From assembly GCF_010093815.1 (NCBI RefSeq), contig NW_022985559.1:683180-747179 (forward strand): 64,000 nt of DNA, in the 5' to 3' direction. Source of the stretch: Pseudovirgaria hyperparasitica (lineage: Eukaryota > Ascomycota > Dothideomycetes > Acrospermales > Acrospermaceae). The notes under the pieces are model-generated. The model made no database searches and was not told where the DNA came from. It worked only from the letters and a program-made list of their open reading frames with translations. Shown here in pieces: positions 31,864-43,137 of this stretch; position 1 is the first letter of the stretch; each line of letters begins with the position of its first letter. Position numbers and translations under genes: made by a program.

Positions 31864-32483
31864 TCAATGCCCCCCTCGGTGATCATTTGACCGGTTTGGG
31901 TGTCTTTTTGGGTGGTGCAGTTATACACACCTTTTGGTGTCTGGGATTAGATTTTTCCTTGAATCAGACTTGTGACTTACGGATGGGTAGACACAGGATT
32001 TCAAATTCCTTCTGTTTTGACTTACGAAGACTGTCTGGTCGGTACTGAACAACTGATATTGATTGCGATTAGTTAACCCATAGTACGTAGTATTTTGAAT
32101 ATAGATCATCATTGTTGTGTGAAATAAGTATGAGCAATGTCTGCACATTCTCTGACCCGACAATGTTTTATACCACGCATATTCTGCTGCTACATCTAGA
32201 GTATGTATTCAAAGTCTACATGTATGTCTGAGGGTGTCAAAGCTACTCGGTGTCGTAATGTCAGCCCAAGCTGATACCTGTCGAAGCTACGCTACGTAAG
32301 TACCAAGCTTTCCTACAAGGAGTCAAAACAAGCTTTTCCACGCGGCAAAAGTGGGGTCAGCAACGAGGTAATAATATATAAACAGCCAACCCATCCATCC
32401 TCCACAACCTCAAGCTACACACACCTAAAACAACAACAACATCTCCTCCCTCCCAAACAACACCATCAACCTACCAACCCACA
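31864..32483. other. Intergenic region, nothing recognised
   Basis: 620 bp. The last 120 bases are C/A-rich leader (CAACAACAAC) of the methyltransferase gene, with a TATATAA at about 32376. Confidence 0.5.
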
Positions 32484-33302
32484 ATGACCACCACCTCGCC
32501 CCCGCCAGCAAAATACCTCCACGGCCACCACCCCTCCGTCCTCAAATCCCACTCCTGGCGCACCGCCCAAAACTCCGCCGCCCACCTCCTCCCACACATC
32601 ACCCCCAACGCCCACATCCTCGACATCGGCTGCGGGCCCGGCACCATCACATGCGACCTCGCCGCCCTCGCCCCCGCCGGCCACACAACCGGCCTCGACG
32701 CCTCGCCCGCCGTCCTGACCACCGCCCGCGCCACAGCCGCCACCCGCCACATCCCCAACATCTCCTTTGCCCAAGGCGACATCTACGCCCTGGCCTACGC
32801 CGACGCCTCCTTCGACGTCGTGCACGCCCACCAGGTGCTGCAGCACATTGGCGATCCGGTCCGGGCGCTACGCGAGATGCTGCGTGTGGCGAGGAAGGGC
32901 GGGGTAGTCGCTTGTCGGGAGGCGGATACGGCGGCTTCGGTGTGGTGGCCGCGGAGCAGGGTGATGGAGGATTGGCGCGACACGTATGTGCGGACGGCGG
33001 AGGGGAGCGGGGGGAGTCCGTATGCGGGGCGGATGCTGGGGGTGTTGGCGCGGGAGGCGGGGGTTGAGGGGGAGAGGGTGAGTGTGGGTGCGAGTGCGAC
33101 TTGTTATGCGGGGGCGGATCGGAGGTGGTGGTGTGAGATGTGGGCGGAGAGGATGCAGGGGGAGTTGAGGGGGAATATTCTGGAGGGCGGGTATGCGACT
33201 GTTGAGAGGCTGGATGAGCAGGTGAGGGTGTGGAGTGAGATGGCGGGGGATGAGGATGCGATGTTTACGATGGTGCATGGGGAGATGATTGTGAAGGTTT
33301 GA
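32484..33302 (+). CDS. SAM-dependent methyltransferase (UbiE/COQ5-like, methyltransferase_11 type)
   Basis: Intronless, 272 aa. Motif I is HILDIGCGPGTITCDLA, followed by TTGLDASPAVL (motif post-I acidic), NISFAQGDIYALAY (motif II acidic), FDVVHAHQVLQHI and ALREMLRVARKGGVVACRE (motif III). It ends MIVKV. Class I methyltransferases of this type act on small molecules such as quinones or sterols; the substrate is unknown. There is no targeting peptide. The first half of the gene is strongly C-rich on the coding strand and the second half strongly G-rich, with the switch near 32850. Confidence 0.88.
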   Translation: MTTTSPPPAKYLHGHHPSVLKSHSWRTAQNSAAHLLPHITPNAHILDIGCGPGTITCDLAALAPAGHTTGLDASPAVLTTARATAATRHIPNISFAQGDIYALAYADASFDVVHAHQVLQHIGDPVRALREMLRVARKGGVVACREADTAASVWWPRSRVMEDWRDTYVRTAEGSGGSPYAGRMLGVLAREAGVEGERVSVGASATCYAGADRRWWCEMWAERMQGELRGNILEGGYATVERLDEQVRVWSEMAGDEDAMFTMVHGEMIVKV

Positions 33303-33767
33303 GGGCTTGAAGGCTTGAAGGCTTGAGAGGGTAAGGGGTAAGTCTTGCTACTTGGAGGACTGTCTTTTGATATAGATAGCTCTCACCACATACGAGTGTC
33401 GAACGAATAGCCGGTACACCATTTTACTCTGTATATACTTTCAGGACACCATTACTTTCCAACTTGACCACAAGAGACATCTTCTTAAGCTTAGGTGTGA
33501 ATTCATAAGTTATGCTATGGTACGTCTGCGTTGCAAGCAAGCTCTGGACTCTGAACGCTGCAAACGCATTCTAGCTTGAAATTACCCCAGCGCCCCCCAA
33601 CACCATGCATGCAACATGCTCTCCACAATCCCACGTTCCCCTTCATACAGCCTCAGTGGAAATAGCACGCCAGAACGAAACATCCACTCAGCCCTGCTCT
33701 GCCCCTTTCAATCCCCTCCATCAACCCCCTTCACCAACCTTTCCCACTCCCACCCCTATCACCCACC
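33303..33767. other. Intergenic region, convergent
   Basis: 465 bp between convergent genes, with a short triplication of GGCTTGAA just after 33302. Nothing else seen. Confidence 0.5.
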
Positions 33768-34322
33768 CTACAACCCCACCTCAACATGCACACCAGCAAC
33801 ATGCCCACACCCATCCCTCTCACACCGCCACGTCTCCTTGCCCCTCTCAAACGCCTGCCCATGCCCAACTTTCACGCTCTGGAAATCCGGGCAGGGGCAC
33901 ATGACGCAGCGCCAGCGAGATGGGCTGGTGGCATGCTCGGATGGAGAAGAAGGGGGAGAATTGGCGGATTGGTTTGGGAAGGTGAGATGGGTGTCTTGTT
34001 GGGGGTTGTTTGTTGTTGATGGTGGTGGTGGGTTGTGTGGGTGGGCTGATTGGGATGTTGTTCCGGTTCCGGGGGCGCTGAGCGTGGTTATGGGTGTGAG
34101 GTGGAGGATGTAGGATTGTGAGTGTGGAGGTGAGAGGGGTGTGTTGTTCTGAGGGTACGGTATGGTGGGAATGGGAGGAGTCGCTGGGGCTGAGATGGGA
34201 GCTGCTGCTGCTGCTGCTTGATCTTCGGGGGTCAGGCGAAGGAAGGAGTGCGGTGGTGGTGGTTCAGCATTGCGGGTATCCTTCTTCGGGCTCTGCGTTT
34301 CGTCTTTGCTTTGGTTAGCCAT
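33768..34322 (-). CDS. Small Pro-rich protein with C-terminal Cys cluster (hypothetical)
   Basis: Intronless 184-aa frame from ATGGCTAACCAAAGC (34322). The first ~125 residues are low complexity, rich in Pro, Ser, Thr and Ala and without charge pattern. The last 50 hold WRCVMCPCPDFQ and WRCERDGCGHVAG, a CxxCxC..CxxxxC arrangement with a terminal His that could bind zinc. Supporting signs of coding are the ordered Cys cluster at the C-terminus and the C-rich to G-rich switch on the coding strand seen in neighbouring real genes. Function unknown; the overlapping plus-strand frames look like shadows. Confidence 0.5.
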   Translation of the reverse strand: MANQSKDETQSPKKDTRNAEPPPPHSFLRLTPEDQAAAAAAPISAPATPPIPTIPYPQNNTPLSPPHSQSYILHLTPITTLSAPGTGTTSQSAHPHNPPPPSTTNNPQQDTHLTFPNQSANSPPSSPSEHATSPSRWRCVMCPCPDFQSVKVGHGQAFERGKETWRCERDGCGHVAGVHVEVGL

Positions 34323-34869
34323 GTTATTAGGCCGTGGGTGTGGTAGTCTCGAAGATTGATTTAGAAAAGGGCGGGCTACGCACTACCGACGAAACGATGT
34401 GTGCAGTATATAAGCGTAGTGGAATTTGCGAGAAAACAAGGCTTGGTCACACAGCACCATGCGGACCCATCACTAGAGTGTGAATCAATTCAGATTGGTT
34501 CAAACAGGGAATGTGTACGTCCGGAGTCAAGTCCGTGGAGTATAGCCTATGGGTCTATGTCAGATGTGTGACATTGGAGCTCATGTGTTGTCACTTGATT
34601 GTGTTACGATCAACACAATTCTTGTCCCACACACAGATTCTCGCTTTACCCAGCTATCGCTTAACCCGGTACGAGCAGGGCCCAGTCGTGAGTGAAGACT
34701 GCAGGTCCAAACCGTCGTCCACATATTGACGATTATCCATATGATTGTTTTAGATGAACCTTAGTGAGGAATCATCAGATAGTGACTTGAAGATGCTTTC
34801 GACTGTCATATTGACAATGCAAGCTCCAGTCTACAGGTCACTGGCTATAGGCACAGAGAGTGCTATAAA
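34323..34869. other. Intergenic region, nothing recognised
   Basis: 547 bp between two minus-strand genes; it holds the promoter of the small Pro-rich gene. Confidence 0.5.
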
Positions 34870-35786
34870 TCACCACACATTGCTGGGATCAACGTGGAAG
34901 TCTTCACCGTTTTCACGAATGTGCTTCTTGTCTTTGTCTCTCGGCAGTGGCTTCCTCATATCAAATGCATCTTCGCCGTCATTGTAGTAGTTGACAACGC
35001 GTTTGTATACCGTGTATCTACAAACTGTCAGAACGTCGAAGGATTATCATTCGGTCCTAGTAGTCACTTACCCTAGCTTCTTATAGAGCTTGATTGCAAT
35101 CTCATTATCGGTCCTCACGAAGAGGTCAATGAACCAGCAATTTTGTGCTTCTGCGACTAACTCCAGGGCTTCCGAAAGCTTCGTGCCCAGTCCGATGCCA
35201 CGAGCCCACGACGCTACTGTGAGGGCTGTGATATGTGCGTGCCAAGGCAGGTAGTTCGGGTTGGTATTGGTATCAGGATCGTAGGGTGTAGGCGAGGAGA
35301 GGAACGGTGAAGATTCAATTTTACCCAGAACTACGACAAGAGTCAGCGAAGAGCTATAGAAGAATCGCAGTAGAACTCACGATAAGCAGCTACCCTGCCA
35401 TTTCTTGTCTTGACCACATTGCAGCACTCAGGCCATCGGTCCAGGTAGTCCATGTAGAATTCTGTCTGATATGTCTCGGTCAACGGATCGATGTTGCAGT
35501 CGCCGAACTTGAAGAGGTCCAATGCTTCCATCTGGTGGACTCCATAGCCTGGAGGCATTGGCTTGAGGTGCTCCCATGACGTGCCCTTTAAGGGATTATA
35601 GGGCTCTTCAGCTACTTTCGACTTGTCGATCTTGACTCTCCGAACCACGGGAAACCAGTTCTTGTCTACGTCGTAGTGGGTTTCGTATTCGTCGCTGTCG
35701 TCTTCTGGACCGCCGGTGGGAAGAGGCTCAGGTATAGGGCTGTACTCGGTGGGGAAGCTATAGTCACGAGTATCCGAGGTGGACAT
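34870..35786 (-). CDS. N-terminal acetyltransferase Naa20-like (NatB catalytic subunit type), GNAT fold
   Basis: Minus-strand exons 35786-35381, 35330-35072 and 35017-34870 join in frame to 270 aa. The Naa20 signature is clear from residue about 88: MEALDLFKFGDCNIDPLTET, FYMDYLDRWPE, WHAHITALTVAS, RGIGLGTKLSEALE (acetyl-CoA loop), WFIDLFVRTDNEIAIKLYKK, GYTVYKRVVNYYNDGEDAFD and MRKPL. NatB acetylates Met-Asp/Glu/Asn/Gln N-termini at the ribosome together with Naa25. Unlike canonical Naa20 (about 160-200 aa), this protein has an ~85-residue acidic N-terminal extension and an insert (SSPTPYDPDTNTNPNY) before WHAH. It may be a divergent paralogue rather than the housekeeping subunit. Confidence 0.85.
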
Positions 35787-37569
35787 GTTGACGCGATTTC
35801 AAGAGAAGTGCAAAGTGTGTTGTCACGAAGCAAAAATTATGAAGCAACTGGACAAAAGGTTCAAGAACTGCCCCGCAACGCGACGAACCTACATGACGCT
35901 AGGGAGCAGTAGCAACGCTAGGCCATGAAAGGCAAAGCCCTGAGCCTGCAAGTACAAAGAAAGTATCTTACGCAGATAGGTCTGTCTTCTTCATGTCGCG
36001 TTGCCATGATCGCTGCAGGTCCGGATCTATTGGTCAAAGGAACAGACTTGAAGCTCTTTCAAGATATCACAAATTTGTAGAGGGACTGTGGTGCACTACC
36101 ACAGTGAGCATTGCTTAGAAGTAAATTCTGCTGCTTCTTATATCGGACATTGCGTTTCCACACAATAGTCATACCAGCGTGAACTTCTCGGTATTAGGCT
36201 TGTGAGATCTCAGGTACCTTGCTTTGGCAATTGATGCTAGAGCACGCAATGGTGGACTGCGAGAATGCGACCGACGATTGGCGATCCGAGTCCTTCTGAC
36301 ACCCGAGTAATGTTGAGACTGTAGTGAAGAGCACTATGCATAGAGCCTGTAAGTATAGTACTTTCATGTACATAGCGAGAAATTTATAAGAAATAGAAGA
36401 AATGTAATCGATAGCGTGAAGAGAATGGAGTGAAGGAAACGGTGGAATCAGGACAGGCTGTTGATCGTGATTATGTCCTGTAATCTCCTCCTGGCAGAGT
36501 TTGGGCCATGGCACATACTTTGACTTCAGTGACCTTATGATAGTTGCTGATAGACTTGACGAGAGAGGGAGCGCTGATGTCGGCGAAGCGTTGAAGTTTT
36601 CCACTCTTAAGCATTAAGCACCTAGGGAGTCGCAATAGGAGTACCATCAAGATACTGACAGATTCCTGCCTGAAGAAAGCCAATATGAGGGTACTGTATG
36701 GTGGATATGAGTGTTCCTTTTCTCGTCATTACAGGTGTAGCTAGATTGTCTATAGGATATGTGATGTCGTGATAGGAAGTCGAATGAGGACTGCTGAGGA
36801 GTGTTCTACGTCTGCATTCGCGTAGACCTTCGGACTCCAGGAACAGAGCGGCGCGCATACGATCAGTCAACAGACTAGACGTACCTACATTGGAAGGAAG
36901 CGTTGTCGTTGTCGAATTGCTCGACGATGTTCTGTGTAAGAGTTGAGGATGATTGATGATTGCAGTAATTATCGCAATGCTTAACAGCGGAGTCGCAGCC
37001 GAAAAACTGGCTGCTCTTTAGAGGAAGCGGAGTAAGCCTAGGGAGCAGGCCGCGGAGCCATCTTATGCCCGTCGGACGTCATTGCTTGACCTTCGTCATT
37101 CTCCTTTGACGACCTCCTATCCACTACTATTCACTCCACTGTTGTTGTGTGTACTATGTATGCCATGATATCCACGATCACCACCACTGTTCCACAGTTG
37201 GTGCAATCGGGATACTAGGATGCACAGCCCTTCCCGCCTCCCCATAGACTACACCGTCAAGTTTCCACAATTGCATGCCAACCGCCTCCCGGGCCCCCAC
37301 AGGTTATGCCATATTGTCCACTATATTGCGGCGCATATCCATCTCATTGGAAGACTACACCTGTTGTGTCATGGAGTCACGTCTTTTTTTGGCCTCGTCG
37401 TGTGTCGTACCATCTATCGCACATGCCGCGAGTCATAACTTCACCCTATGCGAAAAAGGGTCCACTGCCCAGCTCCGTGTCAGCCTTCCATCTTCTCCCG
37501 CCATGATGCCTCGTTCCTCGCTTGTTTCTTCTCATCGCGGTCCTTTGCCGCCGTCCAACATATGCGGCA
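35787..37569. other. Intergenic region with a possible tiny secreted peptide
   Basis: 1.78 kb. The only candidate gene is the minus-strand frame at 36194-36367. Upstream of the HET gene (37220-37569) several overlapping short upstream frames exist, one of them running across the HET start codon, which could dampen translation. Confidence 0.4.
36194..36367 (-). CDS. Possible 57-aa secreted peptide
   Basis: From the ATG at 36367 the frame encodes a hydrophobic leader MKVLYLQALCIVLFTTVSTL, then a short mature part with CQK, IAC and INC cysteines. It has the shape of a fungal small secreted peptide, but it lies in an otherwise empty region and could be chance. No splice sites are needed. Confidence 0.25.
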   Translation of the reverse strand: MKVLYLQALCIVLFTTVSTLLGCQKDSDRQSSVAFSQSTIACSSINCQSKVPEISQA

Positions 37570-39963
37570 ATGGACCAGCGTGATCTCAATGTGAACATCA
37601 TCGGAGATCAGTCTTCTTTCTGTGCACGATGCAGGCCATTGTGTCTTGACCCCTCTCAATACCGCTGGCGTGAGCGGACCGATCCGACAGGGGCCAGCTT
37701 TTTGGAATCGACACCTATAATTGATCAGGATCCATATGAGCGCACGCAGAACATTCCGTTCATTCTACACGACTCGCTACCACAGCTTCCACGACTAGAA
37801 GAGACGGCATCATCAGGATGTGCTTTTTGTACACTATTACGAGCGGCAGTACTCTCAAAGCTATCACATATCACACCGGATTACGCGGACTCTTCATCAT
37901 CGGTCGACGCTCGTTCCCACTGCCATCTAGAATTTTCTGAAGCAAAATATGAATGGATAAGCGCAAAAAGCGTACACTGGGGGGAAAATGCCAAATACTG
38001 GTATCTCAAAAGTCTGAGCCTTTATGGGACATGTACCACTGTAAACGAACACGCCAGTTCCAAGAAGTTCAACATCTGTTTCGACGTCATAAGTCCTCCC
38101 AGTAAGTCCTCAGTCGGCGGAGCAGCGATCGCTGCTGAATTGAGCGAATCAGTCCATGAAGGTGCTCCTCTCGCTATATATCAACGGCCATTGGTGAGTT
38201 CAATACTGTCCGATACGAATCTGAACATGGTCCGCTCATGGCTACGGTACTGTAACGCCGGTCACACGTTATGTGCCAGTCCTTCTTGCGCAATCTTACC
38301 CACGCGCCTTGTCGAGATAGATACAGTAGGCACCTCATGTCGATTGAAACTTATGAACGAACCCGGTGATCAATATGTGGCACTGAGTTATACATGGGGC
38401 ACTTTTCAACCACCCTTACGCCTGACGATGCAATCACTTGACGCATTTCGCAACAATATCCCATTTGCGCTCATGCCACGAGCCTTCCAAGACGTCCTTC
38501 GATTTGTTCAAGCACTTGGGTTTCGCCATGTCTGGATTGACTCTTTGTGCATTATTCAAGGTGCGCTACATGTTGTTCTTTGTCCAACCGCACTGGGACC
38601 TCTCCTTTTGGAGCGCCCTCTCGTCTTGGGCTTAAGCTTGGTCGTCCTAGATATTGTGGCTCTCCAGGATCCGCACTCTTACTAACTACTGGCAGACAAT
38701 GAAGAGGATTGGTCATCGGAAGTCTCCAAGATGATGGAAATCTATCAAAACGCTGCCCTGACAATCTCACTGTCGGGAAGCCGAACACCGCACCAAAATA
38801 TTCGGAGCGAACTGGAGATCCGCAACGCCATTACTATGTCTTACACGTCCCTCTTCAACTCGCAAGTACCTGGTCACTATCTTCTCTCACCAAGCCCGAG
38901 TGTCAACACATTCCAGGGACCGTCGCTCCAGTTCTTCCACGACGTGGATCCGTCGTATTGGAACACTCGAGGGTGGACTTTCCATGAAAAATTGCTGTCC
39001 AGGAGGACGCTCTACTTTGGCACTCGGAAAATGTACTTCACATGCCAAGAGTCGCTCTTCATGGAAGGGAGTGATGTCTGCGAAGAACCGAACCGCTTGA
39101 CATATCCATCGCTGGCTATTCACTGGTTCTGGTACCGCATCAACAAGACTCGAAATCCGGATTCGCTATTGGAGAATTGGTTGACAATGGCACAGGCCTA
39201 CAGCACACGAAACCTGAGCTACATCAGCGATAAACTGCCAGCACTATCGGCACTAGCTAAAGAGATGCAGCAACGACTGGTCGATAATTGTGATTTGACA
39301 ACACGCTATCTCTGTGGTATCTGGGATACTGATTTGATTCGCGGACTGGCCTGGTATCCGGTCTCTGCAAACACCAGTGAAACGGACCAACTTTCATCAC
39401 AACTCATAGTGAAACGCGACGATCTTCCATTATCACTTCCGGGACCATCGTGGGCGTGGACCAGCTACGACACCCCGGTTCGTTTCGCGCATCTCAATCT
39501 TCTTTCTCATAGCATCGAGAGCGATACTAAACTCAGGCTCACCTCATCAAACACGAAAGAACATATCAGCGACGCTTCCTCCAGCCCAATGGCCTGCATC
39601 TCTCTCCAGGTCTCCAGCCAGATAGTCCCCCTCAACTTCTCCTACCTCGTGGACTCCACGGGCAACGCAATGCAAATCTCCTCCGAGAACAACACCGTCG
39701 AGTTCTCTCTCAACTGGACGACGTCAGATTACGATGCCGCAACAAACAATCAATTGGACGTCTACGCCCTTGCAATCCAGTTTCATCATGTCGAGCGTTC
39801 ATTTTCCAAACCTTACATCTCAGTGGGGCTTCTTGTTACGCCTGCTGGGCTGGGTCCAAATGGCGTGAAGCAGTATCGACGTATTGGGCTGGTGTTTTGC
39901 AACAGTGAGAGGAAGAGCTCGGTGTTTGATGGTGTGGAGGCGGAGACTGTGCTGCTTGTATGA
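37570..39963 (+). CDS. HET-domain (heterokaryon incompatibility) protein
   Basis: Exons 37570-38560 and 38696-39963, split by a 135-nt intron with TACTAAC branch site, give 752 aa. The HET domain is unmistakable: YVALSYTWGT at about residue 270, FQDVLRFVQALGFRHVWIDS, LCIIQDNEEDWSSEV-KMMEIYQ (across the intron), and RGWTFHEKLLSRRTLYFG. The N-terminal ~260 residues carry Cys pairs (CARCRPLC, GCAFC, CNAGHTLC) of the type common in HET proteins. HET proteins trigger regulated cell death upon non-self recognition between fungal strains and are distantly TIR-like. The allele partner is unknown. No NACHT or other repeat domain is attached; the C-terminal third is unassigned. Confidence 0.93.
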
Positions 39964-40643
39964 GTCTGTGGTGTTTTGACCTTCGCGCTGGATGTATTTC
40001 ATCATTACATTTCTCAATTTCCCCGTGGATGCAGCGATACGGTCACGAGGAATACTTGGTGACTCTAGAGACCATTCAGTGAGCTTTAGCGATGACATTC
40101 GAACCTGGGTTTGTCCAACTTGGCAATGCCAAATCTTGCGGTTGGCAAACGTGTTCAAGGCGGACGAGCTCGGTTTGAGTTATTGCAAGTTCTTGTGATT
40201 GTATTACTATTTGACGCATGTACATTGCACACTGTATAGTTATGATGGATGTAACAATGGCGATGACTTATGCGGCTTCTGTATGATGGCGAAGTGTCTG
40301 GAAAGACTAGACGATGAATTCGTCTCTCGATACTTGGCCGGTATATCCTGGAACTGTGTACACTACTATATGGAAAAGCGACCATGAGGAAATGAATACA
40401 AGCGGAGATCTGTAGTAGTGCACCAGACCACATACAGCTTAACCAATTCCCACACATGGAACCCATGTGGAGAGCCGCAGATCCATACCCAACACAGCCT
40501 AGTTTCAAACAAATGACAAGGATGACCGCGCACCGCCACCGTGGCCACGGTTCAACTACCCCAGGCTCGGCATATCGTTACACTGTCTTATGCCAACTCA
40601 CACAAGATCTCATTGATCACGCTTTTGATCTCAATCGATTAAC
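39964..40643. other. Intergenic region, nothing recognised
   Basis: 680 bp, short chance ORFs only. Confidence 0.5.
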
Positions 40644-40919
40644 ATGTCTGCGCATCTCTTCGACGTCAAAGAGCACAAAGTCGCCGGCTGCCATATCCGC
40701 GAGTATCCCGGCTCGACGGTCGACCAGGAGGATGTGCTGTACCTGCATGTGAAGCAGTACGTCCCGCATGAAGCGCAAACGCCGCGCTCTCCGACGACGA
40801 ACCCAGCGAGAGATGCGGTGACGTTTATTGCGGCGCATGCGGGCGGGATGCCAAAGGTGAGGAAACGCAGGAAAATGAACCTAGATATCGCGCTCTGCGC
40901 GGTTTGCCGAGGTTAATGT

Positions 40920-41002
<83 letters not shown>

Positions 41003-42469
41003 GACGTTGGTGTGTTATAGGAGGTGTATGAGCCGCTTTGGGACGAGATGCTGCTGCGGTCGAAGGAGCATGGGTTTGCGATACGGGGGATCTGGATTGC
41101 GGATGTGAGCAATCATGGGATGAGTGGGGTGTTGAATGAGGGGAAGAATAGCACGGATTGTGAGTGAGATGGGAGATGTCAGAGGGGGTTGGAAGACGTG
41201 GTGCTAATCTGAGATTGTACAGATTCGTGGATGGACCATGTGCGCGACTTGCTGCTTGTTGTCAATGAGTTTAGGCATGAGATGCCGAGACCGTTGGTGG
41301 GGATTGGGCATAGCTTTGGGGGGAATCAGATGTATGTGTTTGTTTACTTTGTCCTTGGTTCATGTGTTTCCGCGCTTGATTACTTTTCCGTGACTTTCTT
41401 ATCTTATCAAAACTTGCAACTCTTCTTCTTCTCAATCTCTCTCTCTCTCTCCTCTATATGTCTCCAAACCACTCCCTGATTCATCCCCACGAACATCTAT
41501 CTCATCGCCCCCCTTCCCCACCCACAAAACTGACTCCCTCCCAGCGTCAACCTCGCCCTCATCCACCCCCGCCTCTTCACCACCCTCCTCCTCCTCGACC
41601 CCGTCCTCCAACACCGCCAGCCCTACATGGGCTTCGCCTGCACACCCCCCGGCGTAACAAACTGGGCCCTCCACAAACCAGACCTCTTCCCCTCCCGCTC
41701 CGCCGCCATCGCCACCCTCTCCACCCAACCCCCCTTCACCCGCCTCGACCCCCGCGTCCTCACCCTCTACCTCGCCCACGCCCTCCGCCCCCTCCCCACC
41801 CCCCTCTACCCCTCCATCCCCGCCGCCCTCGCCTCCCTCGGCCTCGCAGACACACACTACTCCCCGCACGACCCCCCCGTAACATACACCACCACCCGCA
41901 CATCCGAGCTCCTCACCCTCAACAGACAAAACTTCGCCGCCGCAAAGGGCCGCTGGAATCGAACCACACACCCCGACCTCGATCTCCTCTCCAACGGCTG
42001 GGCAGGCAGTCCCGACCGCATAACACACCCGGACCCCGATACCCCACCCCCTATCTTCCCCATGTACCGCCCCGAAGCAGGCCTCACGCACGCCCGTCTG
42101 CCGCAGCTGCGCCCGTCCGCGTTCTTCCTGCTTGGGCGGCGGACGTGGCTTGCGCTGGACGAGCTGCGTGCGGGGATCGCGAGTTGTGGGACTGGGGTTG
42201 GGGGCAGTGGAGGGGTGGGGGCGGGGAGGGTGGAGTCGGTTGTGCTGGAGGGGCAGGGGCATTTTTTTCCGTTGGAGGTGGTGGGGGAGTGTGCGGGGAG
42301 GTGTGCTGGGTGGGTGGGGAGGGAGATGGAGAGGTGGAGGGGGGAGGAGAGGGCGTGGGTGGAGGGGCGGAAGGGGGTGGATCATGGGAGGTTGGAGGGG
42401 GAGTGGTTTGAGGTTATTAGGCCTCCGGGGAGTTTTGGGAGGGGGGCGAAGGGGGGCGCGAAGATGTAG
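40644..42469 (+). CDS. Alpha/beta hydrolase with probable peroxisomal signal (AKT2-like family)
   Basis: Exons 40644-40856, 41021-41159, 41223-41331 and 41545-42469 join in frame to 461 aa. The N-terminus (HLFDVKEHKVAGCHIREYPG, then VLYLHVKQY) and VTFIAAHAGGMPK-EVYEPLWDEM resemble the Pezizomycotina hydrolase family that includes AKT2-type proteins. The nucleophile elbow is VGIGHSFGGNQ (GHSFG), LALIHPRLFTTLLLLDPVL follows, and the catalytic His is probably in LEGQGHFFPLE. The protein ends AKM, a PTS1-like peroxisomal tripeptide; family members are peroxisomal. It is probably an acyl-ester or thioester hydrolase; the substrate is unknown. Intron 1 holds a 28-copy TTG microsatellite, and intron 3 (213 nt) ends in a pyrimidine-rich tract. 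Exon 4 is C-rich to about 42120, then G-rich. Confidence 0.85.
40920..41003. repeat. (TTG)28 microsatellite inside intron 1
   Basis: 84 bp of uninterrupted TTG/GTT triplets within the 164-nt first intron of the alpha/beta hydrolase gene. It makes up half the intron and is probably length-variable among strains. Confidence 0.97.
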
Positions 42470-42740
42470 ATTGGGGGTGGAGGGGGTGTGGGTGTGGGTG
42501 TATAGATGTGTGAGGTTCGTGGGTGGTCGGAGGTTTGTTTATAGTTGTATAGTGTTGGATATTAGACGGTCTGGCATCGTGTACTATGGCATGCTTTGTG
42601 TGGTCTTGGCTACGACAATCACGAAGCGTCCAAGACAGTGAGCATGCCTTTCCGCCACGCAGCATCTCAAATAACCATCATCATCGCGAGCTCATGTCCT
42701 CCTGAGATCCGCACTTTGTCTCTGTTTTTCTTATTCTCAC

Positions 42741-43137
42741 CAGACGTGAGCATATACAATCGGATACCATCCAAGGTCCTAGATTAGGATTATATAATTA
42801 GTCACCCTAAGGGTATAGGTTGGGTTCATAATCTATGCTAAGAGATAAAGATTAATTATGTTGGATTAAATGAAGTAGGGTATATACCCAAGGGGCCTTA
42901 CTTAGGTATTTATTTCTACTTGAGGCCTAAACTTAAGCCTTAGACTTTAATATTCAGGCCTTGATAATGCCTAACGAAGTGTCTTGGCTATACTTCGGTA
43001 TGTACTCTACTCTATTTAATCTATTAAAATCTATCCAACCGATTAGTATTAAATTATACCGTCTAAGTTGCTAAGTAATTATGTAGTTAATAATTTAGCC
43101 GAAGTAACCCCCGGCAGCCTTCTATCATCCGCCTCTT
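42741..43137 (+). mobile_element. hAT-type MITE, copy 3, split by a solo LTR
   Basis: Starts CAGACGTGAGCATATACAAT and follows copy 1 (4990-5210) through TTAGTCACCCTAA. It is interrupted at 42859 and resumes at about 43041 with ATTATACCGTCTAAG, matching ATTGTACCGTCTTGG of copy 1. Without the inserted LTR and its duplicated bases it is about 210 bp. It is flanked by ATTCTCAC (42733-42740) and ATTCTCAT (43138-43145), an 8-bp target duplication with one C/T difference. Many C-to-T and G-to-A differences from copy 1 suggest RIP. Confidence 0.72.
42859..43040. mobile_element. Solo LTR, Ty1/Copia-type, inserted in MITE copy 3
   Basis: 182 bp beginning TGTTGGAT and ending ATCCAACC, the short inverted ends usual for Copia LTRs. 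It is flanked by AATTA (42854-42858) and GATTA (43041-43045), a 5-bp duplication with one mismatch. No internal retrotransposon sequence adjoins it, so it is a fossil left by LTR-LTR recombination. It is younger than the MITE it sits in and is itself AT-biased. Confidence 0.6.

Noticed and set aside
40825-41112. Minus-strand frame with a poly-Thr run
   Set aside because: Translation of the TTG microsatellite in an intron; not a gene.
41458-42411. Long Pro/Arg-rich and Gly-rich frames overlapping the alpha/beta hydrolase exon on both strands
   Set aside because: Shadows caused by extreme C- then G-richness; the hydrolase frame carries all family motifs.
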